This document shows positions 26,732 to 33,494 of a stretch of DNA of 64,000 nt, one piece after another. Source of the DNA: Gemmatimonadota bacterium (lineage in GTDB: Bacteria; Gemmatimonadota; Gemmatimonadetes; Gemmatimonadales; GWC2-71-9); the NCBI GenBank assembly GCA_029262195.1, contig JAJCZX010000021.1, forward strand, positions 186,001 to 250,000, in the 5' to 3' direction. The translations under genes and the position numbers were made by a program. The number at the start of each line of letters is the position of its first letter. Position 1 is the stretch's first letter. The notes below the pieces were generated by a model. That model worked only from the letters and a program-made list of their open reading frames with translations. It was not told the DNA's origin and ran no database searches.

Positions 26732-26896
26732 TTGGCCATTATATTTGAGTGGATTAAGAGAATCGCCAAGATCGGGCTCTTCGAGTTCCTTAGCAAAATT
26801 GGGCTCAAAACGATCTTTTATCTTATTGCAGCCCTGGTCGCGGCAGTCGTAGTCATTGGTGTTCTGGTGGCTGTCATAATCGCCATCCTGGTTTGA
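26732..26896 (+). CDS. 54-residue single-pass or hairpin membrane protein
   Basis: A TTG at 26732 preceded by AAGAGGG (about seven bases away) opens 54 codons ending in TGA. The peptide has an amphipathic N-terminal half (IIFEWIKRIAKIGLFEFLSK) and a strongly hydrophobic C-terminal helix rich in Val/Ile/Ala (TIFYLIAALVAAVVVIGVLV onward). No homologue comes to mind. The interval 26616-27087 holds nothing else recognisable except the possible 5' extension of the alpha/beta hydrolase gene, which follows on the same strand. Confidence 0.45.
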   Translation: MAIIFEWIKRIAKIGLFEFLSKIGLKTIFYLIAALVAAVVVIGVLVAVIIAILV

Positions 26897-27087
26897 TTGT
26901 CCGGGCGGCTGGCCCGTTTCCCATTAGTCCCAACCTTCCTTGCGGGCCCTCTTCTTTAGCTTCACCTTGCATCTGACCCAAACCACCACTGGATCGGAGG
27001 CACCACATTCTCCTTCTCGCCCTGGCTCTTTTTGCAACAGATTCCACTGAGACCTTTCGCGTTGCCATAACTCCTACCGAATCTCTT

Positions 27088-27885
27088 GTGGTTTCTGTTT
27101 CGGGAATAGGACAGCCGGTGGTTTTGCTTCCGGGCTTGTTCGGCTCCAATTACGGATACCGAAACGTGATGGCTCTCCTTGAGCAAGACGGTTTCCAATC
27201 AATCGCCATTGAACCTCTGGGTATCGGTGGCTCCTCCCGGCCCGAAGTCGCGGACTACTCCCTGACAGCTCAAAGCGAGCGCGTTGCCGCCGTTCTTGAT
27301 TCGCTCGGTATCGACCGCGCCGTACTGGTGGGTCACAGTCTTGGCGCTTCAATCGCCATGCGCCTTGCCTACAGACATCCCGAACGCGTTCAGGGAATTG
27401 TCTCCATCGAAGGGGGTCCGTCTGAGTCGGTATTCGGCAGAGGATTGCGGAGCGCGATGCGGTTCGCACCAATGTTGAACGTTATCAACGGGCGCGGGAT
27501 GGTGATGCGGAAAATCATGCATGATATGCAGGAAGTGTCCCACGACGCCGAATGGGTGACACGCCCCGTAGTAGTTGAATACACTAGAGGGCTTTCCGAA
27601 GAATTCGGAGCCACGATGAAGGCTTACAGAGCCATGGCCGAGGTCGACGAACCCGAGGTTCTGAGCCTTAATCTGGGCGGCGTCATTTGTCCTGTAATCG
27701 TGCTCGTGAGCCAAAAACAACACGATGTTGGTATCCCTGAAGGGGAATTGCAGACCTTACTGGCTTTGCTACCGGACATGGTGGTGGATACCGTAGCAAA
27801 TTCAGGGTTTTTCATCCAGGAAGAACAACCCCACGAAGTCTCAGGTGCGGTTCAATCTCTCATGATAGGGTTGGGTGGGCGGTAG
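27088..27885 (+). CDS. Alpha/beta hydrolase (start uncertain)
   Basis: A 265-residue hydrolase from the GTG shown: oxyanion region VVLLPGLFGSNYGYRN, nucleophile elbow VGHSLGAS (Ser nucleophile), and a cap region with MRKIMHDM. The C-terminal catalytic His is not obvious: the expected segment reads SGFFIQEEQPHEVS, where the His of PHE is the candidate. The GTG lacks any Shine-Dalgarno. The frame stays open upstream to a stop at 26974 and reads HILLLALALFATDS, a signal-like segment; GGAGG at 26996-27000 sits six bases before ATT at 27007, and a CTG lies at 26989. The protein is therefore probably exported with a non-AUG start. Substrate unknown; neighbours are secreted enzymes and signal peptidase. 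Confidence 0.75.
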   Translation: MVSVSGIGQPVVLLPGLFGSNYGYRNVMALLEQDGFQSIAIEPLGIGGSSRPEVADYSLTAQSERVAAVLDSLGIDRAVLVGHSLGASIAMRLAYRHPERVQGIVSIEGGPSESVFGRGLRSAMRFAPMLNVINGRGMVMRKIMHDMQEVSHDAEWVTRPVVVEYTRGLSEEFGATMKAYRAMAEVDEPEVLSLNLGGVICPVIVLVSQKQHDVGIPEGELQTLLALLPDMVVDTVANSGFFIQEEQPHEVSGAVQSLMIGLGGR

Positions 27886-27980
27886 TTCCTGAAAACCAGC
27901 GAGATCCGAAGTAGTTATACCTCCCATTCATTCGTTAAATTCAACCGAACACTGAACCACGTGAGCGGGTAAAACGAAGT

Positions 27981-28718
27981 ATGAGTAAGAATTCAGAAGC
28001 TGAGAACGAAAAAAAGTCGAAAACGCCCAAAAAACCAGATTCCAGGGCGATGTCTCTGGTCAAGACTGTTCTTCCGGCGATCGTCCTTTACATAGTTATG
28101 CGTACCATGCTTGTCCAAACGTTTCGGATTCCTTCCGGGAGCATGGAAAACACTTTGCAAATAGGCGATTTTCTTTTCGCAAACAAAATGCTCTACGGGG
28201 CGGAGGTGCCGGTCATCGGACTTCGGTTTCCAGCCATTCGGGAACCCCGTACCGACGATTTGGTCGTTTTCGACTCTGTGGAGGAGCCCGGTCTCAAGAT
28301 TGTGAAGCGGGTTGTCGGGAGCGCGGGAGACACGATACGGATGGAGGATGCGGTTCTTTACCGAAACGGCCAGGCCGTCGATGAACCGTGGGCAGTGCAG
28401 TCTGAGGAAATTGATACTGCCATGCCGCAAATGCGCGGATGGCAATTACCACGTGTCTTACTGCCAGATGAAGAAAAAAGCTCTTACATACCGTCGGTCA
28501 AAAACTGGGGGCCTCTGGAGGTTCCCGCGGATTCGTTTTTCGTCATGGGCGACAACCGGGACAATTCCTACGACAGCCGATACTGGGGCTTCCTGGGGCG
28601 TGACCGGATAGAAGCTCATCCAATGATGATCTATTACAGCTACGATAGAGACGGAGTACTTCCACTTCCGGCTCTTACGTCGATTCGCTGGAGCCGGATT
28701 GCGAGCCGCCCCAAATAG
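27981..28718 (+). CDS. lepB: Signal peptidase I
   Basis: A 245-residue type I signal peptidase. A charged Lys-rich N-terminus is followed by a TM (LVKTVLPAIVLYIVMRTMLV). The catalytic Ser54 lies in RIPSGSMENTL and the general-base Lys109 in KIVKRVVG. Box D reads MGDNRDNSYDSRYWGFL. It cleaves signal peptides of exported proteins at the periplasmic face of the inner membrane. Encoded in a run of secreted-protein genes. One TM rather than two before the catalytic domain, as in many non-enteric bacteria. Downstream PepP starts 49 bases later on the same strand. Confidence 0.95.
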   Translation: MSKNSEAENEKKSKTPKKPDSRAMSLVKTVLPAIVLYIVMRTMLVQTFRIPSGSMENTLQIGDFLFANKMLYGAEVPVIGLRFPAIREPRTDDLVVFDSVEEPGLKIVKRVVGSAGDTIRMEDAVLYRNGQAVDEPWAVQSEEIDTAMPQMRGWQLPRVLLPDEEKSSYIPSVKNWGPLEVPADSFFVMGDNRDNSYDSRYWGFLGRDRIEAHPMMIYYSYDRDGVLPLPALTSIRWSRIASRPK

Positions 28719-28767
28719 AATTGACGTTTTTCTGGAAACTCAACTGGTTAATTCTCAAGGTGCGATA

Positions 28768-30411
28768 GTGAAAACCTCAAGGCCCTCTCTCGTCCAACTC
28801 ACCGCGCTTGCTGTTTTATTCGCGCTCACCTCAGTTCCCATGCATGCTCAGGTCGCAGATGCGCCGGTGCTGTACGACTCCGATTTGCTCCCACCGGCAT
28901 TTCACAAAAGCAGACGTGAGGCCGTGTTGGCTTCGCTACCGCCGCATAGCGTGGCGATCGTTTTGAGCGCTCCCCAACGCAATCGCGAAAATGATGTGAG
29001 TTACGAGTTTCGCCAATCCAGTGACATGATTTACCTGACAGGTTCGCATGAGCCAGGAACCGTGTTGCTGCTATCCACCGATGGCGTAACCGTCGACGGA
29101 GAGATGGTGCATGAAGTTCTTCTGGTTCCTGCGAGAGACCCCGGGCGCGAAGTCTGGACCGGTCGATTGTTTGGTGACATGCGGGCTCAGGCCTTACTCG
29201 GAGTGGAGAAAGCCGTAACGCTAGATCGTTTTGAGGAAATTGCTACGGCCAGCCTTGAGGGTGCGCGGCTGTTTCACCTGCCCCTGCCAAACGGAGTTGC
29301 CTCAGGTACTACGCTCGATGGTCAACTTGAGTGGTTGAAAGAAAACGGCAGGCTGTTGATCCCCGACGTCGGTGGGTTTTTACCGCGAATACTCTCGGCA
29401 GCGTTAGCGCTTTCTGACGAGGCCGGCTTCGAGCGGACATCTGGCTTCGTTGCTCGTTTTGCGGACCGTTTCGCAGGGTCCAACGTGGAAGACATTATCA
29501 CGGCGTTCAACTCTGCCGAGAGTTTCGAGTCCTGGCTTGAGTGGCGGCGAGAGAACGTGGATGCGGTCTATGCGGATGGGTTCTCACTGAGAGGCACTCT
29601 CAATGGCTTGCGAGTCATCAAGACCGAAGCCGAACTGGGTGTGATGCAGCGGGCTATTGATAACACGACTGCGGCTCACCGCGAGGCGATGCGCAGTATT
29701 GAACCGGGCATGTACGAGTACGAAATCGAAGCGCTCGTTGAGTACATCTTCCGGCGCAATGGTTCGGAGTACACTGGCTTTCCGAGTATCGTGGGTAGCG
29801 GAGAGAACTCGGTGATCCTCCATTACGAAACCAACCGTCGTCAGATGCAAGCCGAAGATATGGTGGTCATGGATATCGGCGCTGAGTATCACCACTACAG
29901 TGCCGATGTAACCAGAACGGTTCCCGTGGACGGAGTTTTCTCACCTGAGCAGAAAGCGATTTACGAATTAGTGCTGAGAGCAGCCGATGCCGGGATAGAA
30001 GTGACACGGGCCGACAGCTCGTTCGGTGCTCCTCACTTTGCGGCCAGGGCCGTTCTGCTTGCTGGAATGAGAGAGCTAGGTTTGATCGGCGAGGACGAAG
30101 AAGACAGCGCTCTTCGCCGTTTCTTTATGCACGGCACGAGTCACTACCTGGGCATGTATGTACACGATGTTGGCGGGGATGGTATTCTGGCTCCAGGAAC
30201 AGTCATTACAGTTGAGCCGGGTATCTATATTGCCGCAGCGGATGACATTGATCCGAAGTGGTGGAACATTGGCGTACGAATCGAAGACGATATTCTGGTT
30301 ACCGACGGTGATCCCGTAAACATGTCGGCAGGCGCGCCTCGGACGGTAGCGGCAATCGAAGCCCTGATGAGGGAAACCGGACTGGGAAATTCCACGGCGG
30401 GCCGCAGATAG
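28768..30411 (+). CDS. Secreted Xaa-Pro aminopeptidase (M24B)
   Basis: The GTG at 28768, with CTCAAGG eight bases upstream, gives a signal peptide (SLVQLTALAVLFALTSVPMH); the open frame extends to 28699 but would bury it. The mature protein has an AMP_N aminopeptidase-P N-domain (RREAVLASLPPHSVAIVLSA, SDMIYLTGSHEPG) and an M24 pita-bread catalytic domain: metal ligands in VMDIGAEYHHYSADVTRTV, HGTSHYLGMYVHDVGG, VEPGIYI and GVRIEDD. It should release N-terminal residues ahead of proline in the periplasm or outside. Likely cotranscribed with lepB. Ends 45 bases before the convergent PqqB-like gene. Confidence 0.92.
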   Translation: MKTSRPSLVQLTALAVLFALTSVPMHAQVADAPVLYDSDLLPPAFHKSRREAVLASLPPHSVAIVLSAPQRNRENDVSYEFRQSSDMIYLTGSHEPGTVLLLSTDGVTVDGEMVHEVLLVPARDPGREVWTGRLFGDMRAQALLGVEKAVTLDRFEEIATASLEGARLFHLPLPNGVASGTTLDGQLEWLKENGRLLIPDVGGFLPRILSAALALSDEAGFERTSGFVARFADRFAGSNVEDIITAFNSAESFESWLEWRRENVDAVYADGFSLRGTLNGLRVIKTEAELGVMQRAIDNTTAAHREAMRSIEPGMYEYEIEALVEYIFRRNGSEYTGFPSIVGSGENSVILHYETNRRQMQAEDMVVMDIGAEYHHYSADVTRTVPVDGVFSPEQKAIYELVLRAADAGIEVTRADSSFGAPHFAARAVLLAGMRELGLIGEDEEDSALRRFFMHGTSHYLGMYVHDVGGDGILAPGTVITVEPGIYIAAADDIDPKWWNIGVRIEDDILVTDGDPVNMSAGAPRTVAAIEALMRETGLGNSTAGRR

Positions 30412-30456
30412 CGGGTGTACCACTGATCAAAAAAATCTGTGCCCAATCTGCGTCCC

Positions 30457-31392
30457 CTAGAGCCCTACCCGTTCGCCCTCGCGAGCCAACCGGAAACCTG
30501 CCGCAAGGACGCTTTCAGCTTCTTCGCTGGTCAGGTCCAACGCGCGGTTGGTGTGGTTTAGGTGGATAAAACGGATTTTGCTCCGTTCGGACGTGGGCAA
30601 GTTTGCGAACCGTTCCATGCTATGCGAGATGAAGGGGTGCGGAAAACCTGACATATCCCGTCCCGGGATTTCGCCGTTGGCAAAGAAACTCCCGTCCACG
30701 TAGGCGACGTCAACGCTTCTTATCATCTCTTCGATTGGCACACCCGAGTCCATTTCCTCCCAGGAGTCGATGTCGGGTATGAAAAGGATTGAAGACGATG
30801 GCCCGTCAATTCGGTAACCCACGACTTCGGAAAACTCCTGCCTGTGTGGGACTAGAAATGGTGTAACTCGGACATTCTCAGTAATGAAAGTGGCTTCGCC
30901 ATCAGCCAGAGGTTGTAGAGCGATGTTGTTGAGTCGAACAAGCTGGCTCCAGGGTCCGTTGTCGGTCAGGTAACTCGCCATCTGGGGCATGGCATACACA
31001 GGAACGCCGTTGGCTCCGATTGATTCATGACCGACGAACATCAAACCCGTGTAATGGCCGATGTGAGCGTGCGTCAAGAAAATCCCCGCTAAACCCGGCT
31101 TCCCTTGCGTCGGCGCAATTTCGTCGAGGGCGTGTAACTGTTCTCGAAAGTCTGGAGTTGCTTCAAACATCCAACGTTGAGAAGAGCCCGGATCCACGAT
31201 AGCCAGGCTAACAACCAGATGATGATGCTCGGGGTTGCTCCAACCGGGGTGTTCTTTGGTGCCCGCCTGCGGAGCACCTCCGTCTTGAGCTATGCCAAGT
31301 ACGACGAGGTAAGGATTGCTTGACTCCTGGGCGCAAACGTGTCCAGAACCGAGTAGCGTCGTTGCAGTTAAGACCAAAAACGTTTTTCGCAT
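30457..31392 (-). CDS. Secreted metallo-beta-lactamase-fold hydrolase, PqqB-like
   Basis: The ATG at 31392, four or five bases after GGAGAG, gives a signal peptide MRKTFLVLTATTLLGSGHVC followed by AQ. The protein of about 311 residues starts with LVVLGIAQDGGAPQAGTKEH as in PqqB, then an altered metal box FLTHAHIGHYTGL (HxHxxH with Asp missing: HAHIGH), PHRQEFSEVVGYRI, LFIPDIDSW, and a terminal FIHLNHTNRAL. PqqB acts in PQQ cofactor formation, but no other pqq gene is present and the export signal is unusual, so I read it as a PqqB-like hydrolase rather than PqqB itself. Substrate unknown. Confidence 0.8.
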   Translation of the reverse strand: MRKTFLVLTATTLLGSGHVCAQESSNPYLVVLGIAQDGGAPQAGTKEHPGWSNPEHHHLVVSLAIVDPGSSQRWMFEATPDFREQLHALDEIAPTQGKPGLAGIFLTHAHIGHYTGLMFVGHESIGANGVPVYAMPQMASYLTDNGPWSQLVRLNNIALQPLADGEATFITENVRVTPFLVPHRQEFSEVVGYRIDGPSSSILFIPDIDSWEEMDSGVPIEEMIRSVDVAYVDGSFFANGEIPGRDMSGFPHPFISHSMERFANLPTSERSKIRFIHLNHTNRALDLTSEEAESVLAAGFRLAREGERVGL

Positions 31393-31458
31393 TGCTCTCC
31401 GAGACAATAGGATCGAGAATAATTGTGATTCCTATGAGGCGCGAGCGCAATGAGGTTT

Positions 31459-31504
31459 GTCGGGCGGGCCGAAGGAGGAGGGTCAACTCCGGTCGCCGCC
31501 CGAC
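31459..31504 (-). terminator. Hairpin downstream of SDR gene
   Basis: GTCGGGCGG at 31459-31467 is perfectly complementary to CCGCCCGAC at 31496-31504. It begins eight bases past the SDR stop when read on the minus strand. The loop is long (28 bases) and the following bases AAACC lack a U tract, so it is only a moderate terminator candidate. Confidence 0.4.
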
Positions 31505-31511
31505 CGGACGT

Positions 31512-32258
31512 TTACAGTTGAGTCAAACCGCCGTCTGCAATCAACTCGGCACCGACCACATATGAAGACTCGTCGGACGCGAGGAACAGAGCTGCCTTAG
31601 CCATTTCACCAGGCGTACCGAAACGACCGGCGGGTATCTGTGCGCCGATGTCGTTGGAAAACTCTTCTATCTGTTCTTCGGACATCCCGGTTTTTCCCCA
31701 GAGCGGTGTCTCGATGGCTCCGGGACTCAGCACGTTTGCGCGAATACCACGCCCAGCCAGCTCGGCGGTGAAAGAGCGGGCCAGCGATCTGACGGCCGCT
31801 TTTGTCGCTGAATACACTGCCATGCCGGGCATACCCTTGCGATTAGCAATGGAGGAATTGAAGATGATGGAGGCTCCATCATTCAGTTTACTGACAGCTT
31901 TTTGGACGGTAAAGAAGGCACCCTTGAAATTGATGTTCGAAATGAAGTCGAAGTTTTCGTCATCGACTTCGTCAACCGGAGCGGCGGAAACGACTCCAGC
32001 GTTTACGAAAAGAACGTCGATGCTTCCGAATTTTTCCGACGTTTCCTTGAAGAGCCGTTCAAGGTCATCGCCTTTGGTCACATCTCCCTTGATTGCAATT
32101 GATTCGTTGCCGATCTCCGCGATCGCGTTATCAAGGGACTCTTGGTCTCGGCCAAAAATCACTACCTTTGCACCCTGCGCTGCGAACTCGGCTGCTGTCG
32201 CGAGGCCGATCCCCGAATTGCCTCCGGTTATCACGGCCACTTTATCCTTCAATCTCAA
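31512..32258 (-). CDS. SDR-family NAD(P)-dependent oxidoreductase
   Basis: A 248-residue short-chain dehydrogenase. Cofactor motif VAVITGGNSGIGLATA, NAG in FVNAGVVS, catalytic Ser in IIFNSSIANRKG and YSATK (Tyr-x3-Lys), then PGAIETPLWG. The arrangement fits the classical family; substrate unknown. The start is a TTG seven bases after AGGAG. It is third in an operon after a TetR regulator and a SRPBCC protein; the second operator ahead of the SRPBCC gene would control it too. No RNA terminator is clear apart from the hairpin just downstream. Confidence 0.92.
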   Translation of the reverse strand: MRLKDKVAVITGGNSGIGLATAAEFAAQGAKVVIFGRDQESLDNAIAEIGNESIAIKGDVTKGDDLERLFKETSEKFGSIDVLFVNAGVVSAAPVDEVDDENFDFISNINFKGAFFTVQKAVSKLNDGASIIFNSSIANRKGMPGMAVYSATKAAVRSLARSFTAELAGRGIRANVLSPGAIETPLWGKTGMSEEQIEEFSNDIGAQIPAGRFGTPGEMAKAALFLASDESSYVVGAELIADGGLTQL

Positions 32259-32301
32259 TTTGATTCTCCTGTTTTATTGTCTGTTGCTAATCCACTGCTG
32301 G

Positions 32302-32766
32302 TCATGCGGCCGCCAGCGATTTGTCTTCTGCGAACTGTTTCAAACCCTGCAGCGTACGCTTTATGGCTTTACGGAATTGGGGTTTAACCATCATTGTATC
32401 CATCATTGCACCAACGGGCCCGAATTTGAGTGTGTAGTCAATTTCCATTGATGCTACGGTGGCGCCGCCACTCTCATGCACGGACAACTGACCGATGGCC
32501 GTTTTGAATGGGGGGGCTTTCTTGGTGTCATGGATCCGGAGTTTGAAACTTTCTCCCTCTTTCCACTCAATTATCGTTTCTTCGATCGAACCCATTGGCT
32601 TTAAGTCACAGTGACGAGAGGCCCCTACGCCTTCCCGTTTCCCGGGGTTGTAGTACGACTTGGCCACTGTAGGGTTGAAATCCTGAACCGCACCGAGGTC
32701 TGACAGAATTTCCCACACCAGGGCTTTGCTGGCGTTGATTCGGATGTTGCCGGAAAGTTTTGACAT
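32302..32766 (-). CDS. SRPBCC (polyketide-cyclase/START-like) protein
   Basis: A 154-residue helix-grip protein: NASKALVWEILSDLGAVQDF, then NPGKREGVGASRHCDL and EETIIEWKEGESFKLRIHD, ending with GLKQFAEDK. Such proteins bind hydrophobic ligands in a cavity, some acting on polyketides or lipids. Start ATG at 32766 has AAGGAG four bases upstream. Its promoter interval (32767-32817) contains a copy of the TetR operator. Partner gene: the SDR oxidoreductase 43 bases downstream. Confidence 0.85.
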   Translation of the reverse strand: MSKLSGNIRINASKALVWEILSDLGAVQDFNPTVAKSYYNPGKREGVGASRHCDLKPMGSIEETIIEWKEGESFKLRIHDTKKAPPFKTAIGQLSVHESGGATVASMEIDYTLKFGPVGAMMDTMMVKPQFRKAIKRTLQGLKQFAEDKSLAAA

Positions 32767-32779
32767 TTTACTCCTTATA

Positions 32780-32797
32780 TCTAACTGGTCGTTTAGA
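32780..32797 (-). promoter_or_regulatory. Second TetR operator, ahead of SRPBCC-SDR genes
   Basis: TCTAACTGGTCGTTTAGA, an 18-bp imperfect inverted repeat (TCTAA...TTTAGA) sharing CGTTTAGA and the same length with the operator ahead of the tetR gene. It lies 13 bases upstream of the SRPBCC start codon, overlapping the position where a polymerase would sit. Binding is inferred from the repeated half-site. Confidence 0.55.
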
Positions 32798-32817
32798 AAT
32801 AGTTTAAAAAAATAGGA

Positions 32818-33399
32818 CTAGCTGATTACGGATAGCATCAAATCCACGTTGCTTTTAAAAGTGGATTTCTTCGACCCCTGCTTGGCCATGACGTTGAGAC
32901 CCATCACTCCATTGACGAGAAACTCGGCTATTTCCTTTATGTCACGCCCGGCGTCTATCTCGCCTGAAAGTTGGGCGCGTTTCAAGGCAGAAGTGAAAGC
33001 TCTGTTGAGGCGCTTTGTATTGGCCGCACAGGACGAGGCGACCTTCTTGTCCTGCACTCCCATCTCCATGATACTGTTGATCATCAGGCAAGCGTGTTTT
33101 CCCGCTGAACTGGACAGATGACCAACAACGCAGGTGAAATAAGCACGAATAGAATCAAGGCCGTCTTCTGAGTTTTCCATCGTTCCCAAAATGTCATCGC
33201 CTAATTCTTTTTTATAACGATCGAGCGTTGCGAGAAACAACTCATGCTTTCCGCCAAACGTGTCGTACATACTAAAGCGATTGATGCCCATACGGTCTAC
33301 AAGGTCCTGAACAGATGTCGCTTCGTATCCCTTCTCCCAGAAGAGATGCATCGCGTCGTTCAACGCTTTATCGGGGTCGAATTCTTTGTGTCTGGGCAT
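32818..33399 (-). CDS. TetR/AcrR-family transcriptional regulator
   Basis: A 193-residue regulator starting MPRHKEFDPDKALNDAMHLF. The N-terminal HTH reads TSVQDLVDRMGINRFSMYDT then FGGKHELF, which is the usual TetR pattern; the C-terminal ligand domain has TCAANTKRLNRAF and VNGVMGLNVMAK. It probably represses its own gene and the downstream SRPBCC and SDR genes: matching 18-bp palindromes lie at 33411-33428 and 32780-32797. The inducer would be a small hydrophobic or electrophilic molecule, but nothing shows which. Lies 51 bases upstream of the SRPBCC gene on the same strand. Confidence 0.92.
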   Translation of the reverse strand: MPRHKEFDPDKALNDAMHLFWEKGYEATSVQDLVDRMGINRFSMYDTFGGKHELFLATLDRYKKELGDDILGTMENSEDGLDSIRAYFTCVVGHLSSSAGKHACLMINSIMEMGVQDKKVASSCAANTKRLNRAFTSALKRAQLSGEIDAGRDIKEIAEFLVNGVMGLNVMAKQGSKKSTFKSNVDLMLSVIS

Positions 33400-33410
33400 T
33401 GTGTAAGGTT

Positions 33411-33454
33411 TCAGAACGTACGTTTAGAATACAAAACACCGACACCTGTGTCAA
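33411..33454 (-). promoter_or_regulatory. tetR promoter with overlapping palindromic operator
   Basis: Read on the minus strand: TTGACA at 33454-33449, a 17-base spacer, then TATTCT at 33431-33426. The operator TCAGAACGTACGTTTAGA (33411-33428) has 9-base half-sites agreeing at 7 of 9 positions, with a perfect 10-bp core AACGTACGTT. It overlaps the last bases of the -10 box and covers the predicted transcription start, a repressor geometry. It ends 12 bases before the tetR start codon. Confidence 0.7.
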
Positions 33455-33494
33455 TGTTCCGTTACTAAATCCTTCAGGTCCTTAGACAGCGGGA

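Noticed and set aside
28699-28767. Longer aminopeptidase P frame overlapping lepB
   Set aside because: It would bury the signal peptide; the GTG at 28768 has a well-spaced ribosome binding site.
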